A stretch of 64,000 nt of DNA from positions 1-64,000 of the forward strand of contig CAJUMR010000005.1 in the NCBI GenBank assembly GCA_910587475.1, written 5' to 3'. Position 1 is the first letter of the stretch. Every line of letters begins with the position of its first letter. Made by a program: the position numbers and the translations under genes. This DNA comes from an uncultured Muribaculaceae bacterium. GTDB taxonomy: Bacteria > Bacteroidota > Bacteroidia > Bacteroidales > Muribaculaceae. A model generated the notes under the pieces. It did not search any database and was not told the DNA's origin. It saw only the letters and a list, made by a program, of their open reading frames with translations. Of this stretch, positions 17,056 to 26,344 are shown in pieces.

Positions 17056-17063
17056 CAAAATTA
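17056..17063 (-). promoter_or_regulatory. -7 box of the MFS gene promoter
   Basis: TAATTTTG on the minus strand, 65 bases before the MFS start codon. The presumed 5' leader contains a small perfect hairpin (TCGGC / GCCGA, 17034-17047). Confidence 0.5.
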
Positions 17064-17095
17064 ATGTAAAAATATAAAATGTGGAAATTAAATTG

Positions 17096-17103
17096 TAACT
17101 TTG
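17096..17103 (+). promoter_or_regulatory. -7 box of the parC promoter
   Basis: TAACTTTG on the plus strand, 32 bases before the parC ATG. The upstream -33 region is weak. Confidence 0.55.
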
Positions 17104-17135
17104 TGGGAAAAGCACAGAAATATACCTAACTACCG

Positions 17136-19841
17136 ATGAGCGACGATAATAATTACGATAATCAAGAGTTTGTGCCTGAAGAGCCGGGCGGACAAGAACG
17201 TTCGGCTGAAGGGAAAGACACCCAGAGGCCTTATACGGCGTCAGGCGATGTGGTGAAGCATCAGCTGCGTGGCATGTACCAGAGCTGGTTCCTGGAGTAT
17301 GCGTCATATGTCATACTCGAGCGCGCGGTGCCCCATATCGACGATGGCCTCAAGCCGGTGCAGCGCCGCATACTCCATTCGATGAAAACGCTTGACGACG
17401 GGCGCTTCAACAAGGTTGCCAACATCGTCGGAAACACCATGCAGTATCACCCCCACGGCGATGCGTCGATCAACGATGCTCTTGTGCAGCTTGGTCAGAA
17501 AGATCTGCTGGTGGAGACTCAGGGTAACTGGGGTAACATACTTACCGGCGCATCAGCGGCTGCCGGACGTTATATCGAAGCCCGTCTGTCGCCGTTTGCC
17601 CTCGACACGCTCTATAATCCGAAAGTTACGGAATGGACATTGAGCTACGACGGTCGAAAGCAGGAGCCGGTGTCGCTGCCGTCGAAGTTCCCTCTGTTGC
17701 TTGCACAGGGTGCCGAGGGCATCGCTGTCGGATTGTCGTCGAAGATATTGCCGCATAATTTCAACGAGATCATCAATGCCGCTGTCTGCTATCTGCGGGG
17801 TGAAGAGTTTGAGCTTTATCCCGACTTTGTGACGGGTGGCATGATCGATGTCACGCGATATAATGACGGTCGCCGCGGTGGCGTGGTGAAGGTCAGGGCT
17901 AAGATCGAGAAGGTCGACAACCGCACTCTTGCCGTGACGGAGATCCCTTACGGCAAGACAACCGGGGTGATCATTGACTCCATACTCAAAGCCTTTGAAA
18001 AGGGAAAGATCAAGATCAGGAAGGTCGATGACAATACGGCTGAAAATGCCAATATCCTGGTCTATCTGCAGCCCGGAACTTCGAGCGACAAGGCGATCGA
18101 TGCTCTTTATGCGTTCACTGACTGCGAGGTGAGCATTTCGCCCAACTGTTGCGTGATATCTGACCGTAAACCTCATTTCCTCGGCGTCAGCGATGTGCTG
18201 AAACACAGCGTCGATCTGACCAGACATATTCTCGAAACTGAATTGCGCCAGCGGCTCGACGAACTTGCCGAGCAGATGTTCTTCGCTTCGTTGGAGAAAA
18301 TCTTCATAGAAGAGCGCATCTATAAGGATAAAGACTACGAGCAGGCTCCGCATATCAATGCTGCTATCCAGCATATCGCATCGCGACTGGAGCCGTTTGC
18401 CGCAAGTTTTAACCGCGAGATTACCGATGAAGCCATACTCCGGCTTGTCGAGATCAAGATGAAGCGTATATTCCGGTTCAATGCCAAGGATGCCGATGAG
18501 CACATCGCCAAACTGACGGCTGAAATTGAGGAGACGCAGCGCAATCTCGAAAATATAATCGGTTATACGATCGCATGGTATGAACGGCTCAAGGAAAAAT
18601 ATGGAGCCAATTATCCCCGTCGTACGGTGATACGCGGCTTTGACAACATACAGGCAGCGACGGTGGCTGAAGCTAATGAGAAACTCTATATCAACCGCGA
18701 GGAAGGCTTTATCGGCACAGCATTGAAGAAGGATGATAATGTGGAGTTTGTCTGCAATTGTTCGTCGATCGACGATGTCATCATTTTCTACAAGGATGGC
18801 CGCTACAAAGTGGTCAAGGTTCAGGAAAAGCTGTTTGTCGATAAGAATGTGCTTTATGTCAATGTGTTCAAGCGCAATGACGACCGCACGATCTATAACG
18901 TCATCTATCGCCACGGCGGAACCGACGGCATTTATTATATGAAGCGTTTTGCGGTGACCGGCGTTACCCGTGACAAGGAATATAATGTGACACAAGGAGC
19001 TCCCGGGTCGAGGATAATGTGGTTCTCGGCTAATCCTAACGGAGAGGCCGAGGTTGTGAAGGTCACCTTGAAGCCAAAGCTAAGGTTGAAGACCCTTCAG
19101 TTTGATGTCGATTTTGCCAAACTTGCAATCAAGGGCAAGCAATCGCAGGGTAATCTGGTGACAAAGAATGAGGTCCATCGTTTTTCGCTGAAGGAGCGCG
19201 GAGCGTCGACTCTCGGAGGCCGTGAGGTTTGGTTCGACCGCGATGTGCTGCGCCTGAACTATGATGGCCGCGGCGAATTCCTCGGCGAATTCCAGGGCGA
19301 TGATATGGTGCTTGTCGTGCTTAAAAGCGGAGAGTACTATACGACAAGCTACGACGCAAGCAACCATTATCCCGACGATATATTGATAATCGAAAAGTTC
19401 CGGCCTAAGCATATCTGGACAGCCGTGCTCAACGATGCAGACCAAGGTTATCCCTATATCAAGCGTTTCACGTTCGAGGCATCGCAACGTCGTCAGCGTT
19501 ATCTGGGTGAGAATGAAAAATCTACGCTCATTCTGCTCAGTGACAAGGCCGGAGCAATGTTTAAAGTGACATTTGCCGCGCCCGATGATTTCCGCGAACC
19601 GATGGTTGTCGATGCAGAGGAATATATCGGAGTCAAATCCTTCAAGGCTAAAGGTAAGCGCTTGACAACTTTTGCGATAGCCGCAGTTGAGGAATTGGAA
19701 CCGAAAGCAGCTCCGCTCGAAGAGGCGGCCTCTGAGACCGATAGCGACGGAGATGACGATGTTCAGGAGGAGATCGTCGAGGAAGATCGTTCGGATGATG
19801 AAGTGAGAGACGAAATCACGGGGCAGAAACGAATATTCTGA
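17136..19841 (+). CDS. parC: DNA topoisomerase IV subunit A (ParC)
   Basis: This 901-residue protein cuts and rejoins DNA during decatenation, as the A subunit of a type IIA topoisomerase. An acidic leader of about 35 residues precedes the breakage-reunion domain. The active-site tyrosine is Tyr146 in AAAGRYIEARLS. A coiled-coil zone lies near 400-480 and a C-terminal beta-pinwheel follows, ending in an acidic low-complexity tail (from about 850). The absence of a GyrA-box and the sequence style (VGNTMQYHPHGDASIND) favour ParC over GyrA. The quinolone position equivalent to GyrA Ser83 is Ala110. parE is not adjacent. Confidence 0.92.
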   Translation: MSDDNNYDNQEFVPEEPGGQERSAEGKDTQRPYTASGDVVKHQLRGMYQSWFLEYASYVILERAVPHIDDGLKPVQRRILHSMKTLDDGRFNKVANIVGNTMQYHPHGDASINDALVQLGQKDLLVETQGNWGNILTGASAAAGRYIEARLSPFALDTLYNPKVTEWTLSYDGRKQEPVSLPSKFPLLLAQGAEGIAVGLSSKILPHNFNEIINAAVCYLRGEEFELYPDFVTGGMIDVTRYNDGRRGGVVKVRAKIEKVDNRTLAVTEIPYGKTTGVIIDSILKAFEKGKIKIRKVDDNTAENANILVYLQPGTSSDKAIDALYAFTDCEVSISPNCCVISDRKPHFLGVSDVLKHSVDLTRHILETELRQRLDELAEQMFFASLEKIFIEERIYKDKDYEQAPHINAAIQHIASRLEPFAASFNREITDEAILRLVEIKMKRIFRFNAKDADEHIAKLTAEIEETQRNLENIIGYTIAWYERLKEKYGANYPRRTVIRGFDNIQAATVAEANEKLYINREEGFIGTALKKDDNVEFVCNCSSIDDVIIFYKDGRYKVVKVQEKLFVDKNVLYVNVFKRNDDRTIYNVIYRHGGTDGIYYMKRFAVTGVTRDKEYNVTQGAPGSRIMWFSANPNGEAEVVKVTLKPKLRLKTLQFDVDFAKLAIKGKQSQGNLVTKNEVHRFSLKERGASTLGGREVWFDRDVLRLNYDGRGEFLGEFQGDDMVLVVLKSGEYYTTSYDASNHYPDDILIIEKFRPKHIWTAVLNDADQGYPYIKRFTFEASQRRQRYLGENEKSTLILLSDKAGAMFKVTFAAPDDFREPMVVDAEEYIGVKSFKAKGKRLTTFAIAAVEELEPKAAPLEEAASETDSDGDDDVQEEIVEEDRSDDEVRDEITGQKRIF

Positions 19842-19848
19842 TACCGCC

Positions 19849-20700
19849 ATGCGTCTGTCAACATTATTAGCATCCGTCGCATTTCTGACTATGCCTGTAG
19901 CGGCAGTCGGGTCGGATGATGTGTTGCGGCCGGTGGCTGCTGCATATACAGTCGAGGCCGGATCTTCGCATATCAGCGATACATATCTGACTCCATTGAA
20001 ATACAAAGGGTTGAATTTCGGCCTTGGTTATGAGAGAATGCAGGCGATGCGTTTCTCGCCCGAAAAGTGGGTTATGCAGCTTTCGGGGCGCTTGTCGCTC
20101 AACCGTGCCGAGAACCCGGCGCGAAATGCCGCGATGTGGGATCTCGGCTTGGAACTGTCGTGGGGAATGATGCACCGCTGGAAGATCGATGGGGCAGATG
20201 GCCTTCAGCTGTATGGCGGAGGCTCGACAGGGATTGATGTCGGAGCACTTTATCTTGCGCGCAACGGCAATAATCCGGTGTCGGCTAAGGCTTCCTGGAC
20301 TGTAGGCTTGACCGGCGCAGCGGTGTATAATTTCAAATTGTTGAAACTGCCGGTGACTCTGCGCTATCAGCCGACACTGCCTGTGACCGGAGTGTTCTTT
20401 TCGCCTGACTACGGAGAACTGTACTATGAGATATATCTCGGCAACCGGTCAAATCTTGTGCATGGTGCCTGGTGGGGCAATTATTTCAGAATGAACAATT
20501 TGCTGACTGCTGATCTGCGGTTTGGAGCGACTAATGTGAGAATCGGTTACCGGGGAGACATATTATCGACGAAGGTCAATAATATCGTAGCCCGGAAAAT
20601 CACACACTCATTCGTGTTGGGTGTCAGCGGTGAATGGCTCTCGCTGCCTCGCTCCGGAAAAATTTCGCAAAACGCGAAGATAATATCAGCGATATATTAA
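19849..20700 (+). CDS. DUF3316 domain-containing outer-membrane-like protein
   Basis: This 283-residue protein has a signal peptide (about 1-22). It resembles the Bacteroidota family DUF3316, with TPLKYKGLNFGLGYERM and GALYLARNGNNPVSAKA as its clearest segments. Alternating hydrophobic residues throughout suggest a beta-barrel or beta-sandwich in the outer membrane. The function of the family is unknown. The ATG is 7 bases after parC, and the S41 protease gene follows after 16 bases, so the three are probably one transcript. Confidence 0.78.
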   Translation: MRLSTLLASVAFLTMPVAAVGSDDVLRPVAAAYTVEAGSSHISDTYLTPLKYKGLNFGLGYERMQAMRFSPEKWVMQLSGRLSLNRAENPARNAAMWDLGLELSWGMMHRWKIDGADGLQLYGGGSTGIDVGALYLARNGNNPVSAKASWTVGLTGAAVYNFKLLKLPVTLRYQPTLPVTGVFFSPDYGELYYEIYLGNRSNLVHGAWWGNYFRMNNLLTADLRFGATNVRIGYRGDILSTKVNNIVARKITHSFVLGVSGEWLSLPRSGKISQNAKIISAIY

Positions 20701-20716
20701 AAAGTCTCTCAATCAG

Positions 20717-21751
20717 ATGAAAGCAACCGTGTTGAAACAACTCTTTATACTGTTGGCTGTGATGTCGGTCATGACCACTTCCTGTCATGAAATCGAGGAG
20801 TGGGATCAGAGTCCGGCCGGCAATTTTGACGCACTCTGGACTGTTGTCGACGAGCATTATTGTTTTTTCGAGGAGAAAGGGGTCGACTGGGACGAGGTCT
20901 ACAGCCGTTACCGCCCGAGAGTCTACGACGATATGCGTGCACTCGAGTTTTTCAATCTTTGCGCCGAGATGCTCGACGAATTGAGGGATGGTCATGTCAA
21001 TCTTTCTTCATCGTTCAAGACATCGTATTACCGCAAGTGGTGGAGCGATTATCCTCAGAATTATGACGAGCGTCTTGTCGAGCAGTATTATCTGAATTTT
21101 GATTATTCGACTGTCGGCGGTATCAATTATGCCGTATTGAGAGATAATGTCGGCTATATACGTTATCCGTCGTTTTCTTATCCGGTCGGCGAGGGCTCTC
21201 TTGATGCGATATTGTCGCAGTTTGCGTTGTGCCGCGGCATAATCATCGACATAAGGGACAACGGAGGGGGCGACATGACAAATGTAGAGACTATAGTCTC
21301 GCGATTTATTTCGGAAAGAATTCTTGCCGGTTCGATATGTCACAAGACTGGCCCCGGTCACAAAGATTTCTCGGAGCCATATCCTTATTATTTTGATCCG
21401 GCTGAGCCTGGGCGCGTGAGGTGGATCAAACCGGTGGTCGTACTGACAAATAGAAGTACGTTCAGCGCGGCCAATAATTTTGTGTCGGTCATGCAGTATC
21501 TGCCTAATGTCAAGATCGTCGGCGACCGTACGGGCGGCGGCAGCGGCATGCCATATTCTTCGGAGATACCATGCGGCTGGGGAGTCAGGATGTCGGCTTG
21601 TCCGGTCTACGACGCCCGCGGGCTTGCAACAGAGGATGGCATTGATCCGACCGATGGCTGTAAGGTCGATCTTGATCCCGTGATGGCGCTTTCAGGCATC
21701 GACACTATGCTTGATTTTGCCATCGCTACAGTTCTTGACGGCAACTTTTAA
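20717..21751 (+). CDS. S41 family peptidase, lipoprotein
   Basis: This 344-residue protein starts with a lipoprotein signal whose lipobox cysteine is Cys23 (MTTSC), so it is expected to be membrane-anchored outside the cytoplasm. A tricorn/CtpA-type N-terminal part (FDALWTVVDEHYCFF) precedes the S41 core: IDIRDNGGGD (178-186) and the nucleophile Ser250 in TNRSTFSAANNF, followed by VGDRTGGGSGMP. No PDZ domain is evident. The stop codon abuts that of the converging phosphatase gene with no base between. Confidence 0.88.
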   Translation: MKATVLKQLFILLAVMSVMTTSCHEIEEWDQSPAGNFDALWTVVDEHYCFFEEKGVDWDEVYSRYRPRVYDDMRALEFFNLCAEMLDELRDGHVNLSSSFKTSYYRKWWSDYPQNYDERLVEQYYLNFDYSTVGGINYAVLRDNVGYIRYPSFSYPVGEGSLDAILSQFALCRGIIIDIRDNGGGDMTNVETIVSRFISERILAGSICHKTGPGHKDFSEPYPYYFDPAEPGRVRWIKPVVVLTNRSTFSAANNFVSVMQYLPNVKIVGDRTGGGSGMPYSSEIPCGWGVRMSACPVYDARGLATEDGIDPTDGCKVDLDPVMALSGIDTMLDFAIATVLDGNF

Positions 21752-22486
21752 TTAGATTTTGTCGTTGAGCAACTTGTCCTGAACGGCTGCGAAGTGTTTC
21801 CGTGCCTGTCGTGATGTCAGGTAAGAATCTATTGCGTCGGCGTGTCTGAAGTTGTGGAGGTCTGTGCCGATGAAGTCGACGAGATTGTCAGCGATCAGCC
21901 TTTCGCCGATTTCGCGCTGTTCCTTGCCATATGCGCCGGCAAGGCTCAGAAGGTTGACTTGGAATTTAGCTCCGGCATCGTGTAGCTGACGATAGCGTTG
22001 GTAGTTCTTGAAGTAGTAGGAGTAGCGTTCGGGGTGGGCGAGCACTGGAATAAGACCTTTCACCTGTAGATCGAATATCACGTTGTCGATAAACCATGCT
22101 TCTGATACAAAAGGGTTTTCGATCATGATGTATCCACCCGGCAGCGTCATCACCTCGCCGCTTTTGAAAAATGACATGGAAAAGTCGTCGAGACGGTATT
22201 CCGCATGGTTGTTGACCGTGATGTCATTGCCGGCTTCGGTCAATGCAGACCGGAGTGATGTCAGGGCTGGGGCTATTGTTGCGGGGGTGTTCTCGAAGCT
22301 GTCTTTAGTTACATGAGGACTTGCAAATATACGCTTGATGCCCCACGCCTGCATACGTTCGATCAGCTTAACAGATGTGTCGGTGTCGGGCGATCCGTCG
22401 TCGATGCCCGGTATTACGTGGCAGTGGATGTCGGTTGAAAACGGGAGCGAGGCCGGAGTATTTGTTTTGTTAAAGAAATTGAACAT
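21752..22486 (-). CDS. CpsB/YwqE-type tyrosine-protein phosphatase (PHP fold)
   Basis: This 244-residue metal-dependent phosphatase belongs to the PHP family that removes phosphate from polysaccharide tyrosine kinases of the Wzc type. Metal-binding motifs are TDIHCHVIPGIDDGS (18-32), SPHV, AHPERY and GTDLHNF. The start is set at ATG 22486 (MFNFFNKT): a longer frame would begin at 22513, inside the -7 box at 22511-22518, so it could not be transcribed from that promoter. The likely partner kinase is encoded 32 kb away at 54228. Confidence 0.9.
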   Translation of the reverse strand: MFNFFNKTNTPASLPFSTDIHCHVIPGIDDGSPDTDTSVKLIERMQAWGIKRIFASPHVTKDSFENTPATIAPALTSLRSALTEAGNDITVNNHAEYRLDDFSMSFFKSGEVMTLPGGYIMIENPFVSEAWFIDNVIFDLQVKGLIPVLAHPERYSYYFKNYQRYRQLHDAGAKFQVNLLSLAGAYGKEQREIGERLIADNLVDFIGTDLHNFRHADAIDSYLTSRQARKHFAAVQDKLLNDKI

Positions 22487-22510
22487 GGTCGGAATGAGCT
22501 TTGCTTTTGA

Positions 22511-22518
22511 CAAAGTTA
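22511..22518 (-). promoter_or_regulatory. -7 box of the cpsB-like phosphatase gene
   Basis: TAACTTTG on the minus strand. A start near 22505 leaves a leader of about 19 bases before ATG 22486. Confidence 0.55.
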
Positions 22519-22614
22519 GTAATAAGACTAAAATAAGCTGATATGAGAACCTTAATTTTTTTTAACGGAGCAAAACAATGAGGAAATTTTTCCGCAATAC
22601 CGCAAAAAAAAGCG

Positions 22615-22622
22615 TAACTTTG
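22615..22622 (+). promoter_or_regulatory. -7 box of the oadA promoter
   Basis: TAACTTTG on the plus strand, preceded at the right distance by a T-rich stretch but no clear TTG. A start near 22628 gives a leader of about 115 bases to ATG 22743. Confidence 0.55.
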
Positions 22623-22742
22623 CGCCGATAAATAAATTATCATTTTTGTAAAGTTGAGGTTTTGGTTATGGCCTTGTCGGTCAGACAGGTGAAAACAACA
22701 AAGCTGAAACTATGTATGGACATAAACACAGATATGATTCTC

Positions 22743-24620
22743 ATGGAAAAGAAAAAATTGAAGATTCGTGATTTGACTCTGCGCGATGGTCAGCAGTCGC
22801 TGTTTGCCACCCGTTTGAGTCAGGGAGAGATCGACAAATTGCTCCCCTATTACGAAAACGCAGGTTTTTATATTATGGAAGTGTGGGGCGGAGCCATTCC
22901 CGACTCTGTCATGCGTTATCTCGACCAGTCGCCTTGGGATCGCCTGCGCGCCTGCTCGAAGGTGATGAAAGGCAAGTCATTGCTTTCAGCCCTTTCACGC
23001 GGCCGCAACCTCTTCGGCTATGTTCCTTATCCTGATAATGTGCTCGAAGGTTTCTACAAGGAAGCGATCGCCAACGGTCTCAACGTTATGCGTATCTTCG
23101 ACGCTCTGAACGATATCGACAACGTGAAGGAATCGATCCGCCTGATCAACGAACTCGGCGGTATCGCTGACGGTGCAGTCTGCTACACTGTCGACCCGAA
23201 AGCCCCCGAACAGCCCAAACAGGGTTTCTTCGGACGTCTGTTCGGCAAGAAACCGGCAGAGCCCGAAAAGATCTTTACCGACGAATATTTCGTAGAAAAA
23301 GCCAAGGCAATGGAAGCGCTCGGCGCAAAGATCATCACCCTCAAGGATATGGCCGGTCTTGTGAACCCGCTCCGTGCGGCTTCGATCATCTCGAAACTCA
23401 AGGCCAATGTGAAGGTGCCCGTTGATTTCCACACACACTGTACTCCCGGCTATGGCCTGGCATCGAGTGTGATGGCTATCATCAACGGTGTTGATATCCT
23501 TGATACCAACATCTGGTGGTTCGGCGGTGGTTCGGCAGCTCCTGCAATTGAACTTGTATATCTTTTCGCACAGAAGCTTGGCGTTGAAATCGATGTCGAC
23601 ATGAAAGCCGTCGGCGAAATCCGCAAGCATCTTCTCGATGCCCGTCGTTCGCTCAAAGACTTTGACCTCGGCACACTTCCGCGCGAGTTTGATCCGCTCA
23701 ACGATAAACTTCCCGCAGAGATCGAAGCTCAGCTCGACCGTGCGATTGCAGCAGCAAAAGCATCGGATGAAGCAACTCTTCTTGATGCATGCCATGCTAT
23801 CGAACAGTATTTCGGTTTCCCGAAACCCAACGAACTCGTCAAGAACGCAGAGGTGCCGGGCGGTATGTACTCCAACATGGTCGCCCAGCTCAAGGCTCTC
23901 CATGCCGAAGATCTTCTCGACGATGCAATGCGCCTGATCCCGATGGTGCGTCGCGACGCAGGTCTTGTGCCCCTCGTGACCCCGACAAGCCAGATTGTCG
24001 GTAGCCAGGCAGTGTCGGTCGCTCTTGACCGTCGTAAAGGCAATCCCGATTATACGACAAAGTCAAATCAGTTCATTTCACTTGTCAAGGGTGAGTACGG
24101 CCATACACCTGTAGCGGTCGATCCCGCTTTCCGCGAAAAGATCACAGGCAGCCCGATTGAAAAGCCCTATGACGTGACATCGTACAAGCAGCCTGAGAAT
24201 CCGGTAGTCGAAGATCTCGGTGGCGTTAAGCTTGCGTCAAACCGCGAAGAGGAATTGCTCCTCGAACTTCTTCCGAGCGTGGCCAACGGTTTCCTCCGTC
24301 GTCGCCGTGCAGAAGAATTTGAAGCCAAGAAGGCTGCAGAGGCCAAGACTCAGGAAGCATCGGCTCCCACAGCTGCTGAACCTGCTGTCGCTCAGGAACC
24401 CATCACCGGTGAAACACTCGTCGCTCCGATGGGTGGACGCATTGTCGAGGTGAAGGTGAAACCCGGCGATCATGTGAAGAAGGGTGACATTCTTCTTGTC
24501 TATGAGGCAATGAAAATGGAGAACGATGTGACAGCCGAGAAAGACGAGGTTGTAAAGCGTGTGTTTGTCGCCGTCGATCAGGTGGTCGGTACAGACGCTG
24601 TGCTCATCGAATTCGAATAA
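22743..24620 (+). CDS. oadA: Biotin-dependent carboxyltransferase: oxaloacetate decarboxylase alpha / pyruvate carboxylase subunit B
   Basis: This 625-residue protein has a DRE-TIM carboxyltransferase domain (IRDLTLRDGQQS near residue 8 to about 290), a conserved PYC_OADA domain, an Ala/Glu-rich linker (about 535-560) and a C-terminal biotinyl domain with the biotin lysine in EAMKMEN. It transfers carboxylate between oxaloacetate or pyruvate and biotin. The start at 22743 (MEKKKLKIRDL) matches the family; the frame extends upstream without similarity. The beta and gamma membrane subunits of a sodium pump are not adjacent, so decarboxylase versus pyruvate carboxylase use cannot be settled here. 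Confidence 0.9.
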   Translation: MEKKKLKIRDLTLRDGQQSLFATRLSQGEIDKLLPYYENAGFYIMEVWGGAIPDSVMRYLDQSPWDRLRACSKVMKGKSLLSALSRGRNLFGYVPYPDNVLEGFYKEAIANGLNVMRIFDALNDIDNVKESIRLINELGGIADGAVCYTVDPKAPEQPKQGFFGRLFGKKPAEPEKIFTDEYFVEKAKAMEALGAKIITLKDMAGLVNPLRAASIISKLKANVKVPVDFHTHCTPGYGLASSVMAIINGVDILDTNIWWFGGGSAAPAIELVYLFAQKLGVEIDVDMKAVGEIRKHLLDARRSLKDFDLGTLPREFDPLNDKLPAEIEAQLDRAIAAAKASDEATLLDACHAIEQYFGFPKPNELVKNAEVPGGMYSNMVAQLKALHAEDLLDDAMRLIPMVRRDAGLVPLVTPTSQIVGSQAVSVALDRRKGNPDYTTKSNQFISLVKGEYGHTPVAVDPAFREKITGSPIEKPYDVTSYKQPENPVVEDLGGVKLASNREEELLLELLPSVANGFLRRRRAEEFEAKKAAEAKTQEASAPTAAEPAVAQEPITGETLVAPMGGRIVEVKVKPGDHVKKGDILLVYEAMKMENDVTAEKDEVVKRVFVAVDQVVGTDAVLIEFE

Positions 24621-24631
24621 TTGATATAGCG

Positions 24632-24674
24632 ACGGCCGGCATAGCAGCCCGAGAAGCTTGCTTATGCCGGCCGT
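24632..24674. terminator. Bidirectional hairpin between oadA and the M56 gene
   Basis: A perfect 12-bp inverted repeat, ACGGCCGGCATA (24632-24643) and TATGCCGGCCGT (24663-24674), with a 19-base loop, lies between two convergent genes, 11 and 12 bases from their stops. T tracts on either side are poor, so efficiency is uncertain. Confidence 0.65.
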
Positions 24675-24686
24675 TGTCATATTCTG

Positions 24687-25949
24687 TTACTTCGTCTTGA
24701 GTGTGACGGGCAGAACGAAACTCATGCCCACGCAGTTGCCGTCGGAGTCCTTTGCCGGAGTCCATTTAGCGGTTAGCTTTTTCAGACATCCGATAACGTA
24801 GCTGTCGGTCGTTTCAGACAGACCTTCCCTGACCGTTATCTCCGCAAGATTGCCTTCGGCGTCAATTGACAGTTCGAGTGACATGCGGCCTTCGTCGAGA
24901 CCGTCTTTCCATTGCAGAACATCGCTGATGTCGGCGTATAGCTGCTCAAAGCCGCCAGGATATTGGGCATTTGCCTCAATGCTGGCATCCGTCTGCTGAG
25001 TGGCGGCCGTTGTGCCGCGCGATGTACTGATTTCTGTCCGGACTTGATCATCCAGTTGCTCCTGAACGCTGTTTGCACACGAACTGTTGGTTACACACAT
25101 GGCCGCTGCCAAAGCGGGCAGCAGTGCCAGAGAACGCAGATATGCGCTCCTTTTCGATTGATTTTTCATCATCATAGTTATACGTTTTTTTAGTGAACTG
25201 TGATTCAGACTGTCGGCCAAAGCGTGGAACCTGGGGCCGGCAGTCTTTTCTATTAATAGTAATTGATATTCGGTCGCATCGTCGGTGCTTTTCAGAACGT
25301 TGCCGTCTGCCTGGTATTCATGGGCGTTGACGAGTTCGCGGTTGAGAAGCCATGCCGCAGGATTGTACCAATTTACTGCTATCACCATATGAGATAGCAG
25401 CAGATCGATCCAATGCCGGCTGCTGCAGTGAGCCGCTTCGTGACTGATCACCATCGCAAGCCGTTCGAGGCTCTCGTCAAGATATGTTTTGGGAATGAAT
25501 ATTTCGCCACCCCAGCTGAATGGCGACCGATTGTCACCGGTCAGTATGCGCACAGTGCGTCCGTTTATTTCGGTGGCTTTGCAAGATGTCCGGAGATAGA
25601 TCATGTATGCAAAGTCGGCGACAAATCTCAGCGCCACAATTGCCGCTCCTATAATATATATAGTCAATATTGACTGCGCTATAGCTGATTGGCGGGCAAT
25701 GGCGGCTGCATGCGACACATTTATCGAAATTTCATCCAACACGGCTGTGAAGGAGGCCATAGATCCATGAGTTGTCGGCAGGGAGAATGTCAGCAGAGGG
25801 GCAAGCGCGGCGATGCAATATATAGCCAGAATACATGAGCGGTTGAAGTGGAACAGAGTTGTCTGTCTCATGAATATCCGGTAGGCAGCATACATGCTTG
25901 CGAGTGTCACGCCAGATGTGAGCGAATATGTAAATAGGCTGTTGATCAT
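24687..25949 (-). CDS. M56/BlaR1-family membrane metallopeptidase with TonB-like C-terminal domain
   Basis: This 420-residue protein has N-terminal membrane segments (about 5-22, 36-57, 93-118). The zinc peptidase motif is HEAAH (His170, Glu171, His174), with a further acidic segment NAHEYQAD (208-215). A fourth hydrophobic segment lies near 270-290. The last 100 residues (YPGGFEQLYADIS... to the end) resemble a TonB C-terminal domain rather than a penicillin-binding sensor. It is coupled to the BlaI repressor by an ATGA overlap. By family knowledge such pairs sense an envelope signal and cleave the repressor; the signal here is unknown. Confidence 0.88.
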   Translation of the reverse strand: MINSLFTYSLTSGVTLASMYAAYRIFMRQTTLFHFNRSCILAIYCIAALAPLLTFSLPTTHGSMASFTAVLDEISINVSHAAAIARQSAIAQSILTIYIIGAAIVALRFVADFAYMIYLRTSCKATEINGRTVRILTGDNRSPFSWGGEIFIPKTYLDESLERLAMVISHEAAHCSSRHWIDLLLSHMVIAVNWYNPAAWLLNRELVNAHEYQADGNVLKSTDDATEYQLLLIEKTAGPRFHALADSLNHSSLKKRITMMMKNQSKRSAYLRSLALLPALAAAMCVTNSSCANSVQEQLDDQVRTEISTSRGTTAATQQTDASIEANAQYPGGFEQLYADISDVLQWKDGLDEGRMSLELSIDAEGNLAEITVREGLSETTDSYVIGCLKKLTAKWTPAKDSDGNCVGMSFVLPVTLKTK

Positions 25950-26320
25950 TGTTCAGACGATTTGCGTTGTCGGATTACGGTCTCAACGAGATCGCGGATT
26001 TCATCATCGCTGAGTTTCTCGTCTTTGAAAAGCGCAGATACTGAAGCTTTGATCGAAGATCCGAAATAGCGGTCGATCACACTTTTCAGCGTCGAGCGGC
26101 TGAACGCTTCCCGGGAGATGGCGGCCTCGTAGCGGTAGGTGCCACCAAATTTGGTGTGACTGACAAATCCTTTGTTTTCAAGCAGACGGACGAATGTCGA
26201 CACTGTGTTGAAGTGGGGCTTCGGCTCAGGGAGGTATTCTATTATTTCTTTCACAAACAGCGGGCCCTTGTCCCAAAGGATGTTCATGAGTTCTTCTTCG
26301 CGTTCGGTGAGTTGTTTCAT
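25946..26320 (-). CDS. BlaI/MecI/CopY-family transcriptional repressor
   Basis: This 124-residue winged-helix repressor begins MKQLTEREEELMNILWDKGPLFVKEI and includes the usual dimerisation tail. A start at 26332 (four residues longer, MNHV) is also possible, but the -7-like box at 26345-26352 would then leave almost no leader, so 26320 is preferred. It is expected to dimerise on a palindromic operator, the likely site being 26351-26392, and to be inactivated by the M56 peptidase encoded by the next gene. Confidence 0.92.
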   Translation of the reverse strand: MKQLTEREEELMNILWDKGPLFVKEIIEYLPEPKPHFNTVSTFVRLLENKGFVSHTKFGGTYRYEAAISREAFSRSTLKSVIDRYFGSSIKASVSALFKDEKLSDDEIRDLVETVIRQRKSSEQ

Positions 26321-26344
26321 AACGTGGTTCATTTATCGATAGCG

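Noticed and set aside
17553..18995. Long open frame (480 codons) on the minus strand inside parC
   Set aside because: It lies wholly opposite a gene with catalytic motifs, has no recognisable domain and reflects the codon bias of parC.
22995..23903. Open frame of 302 codons opposite oadA
   Set aside because: Antisense shadow of the carboxyltransferase domain.
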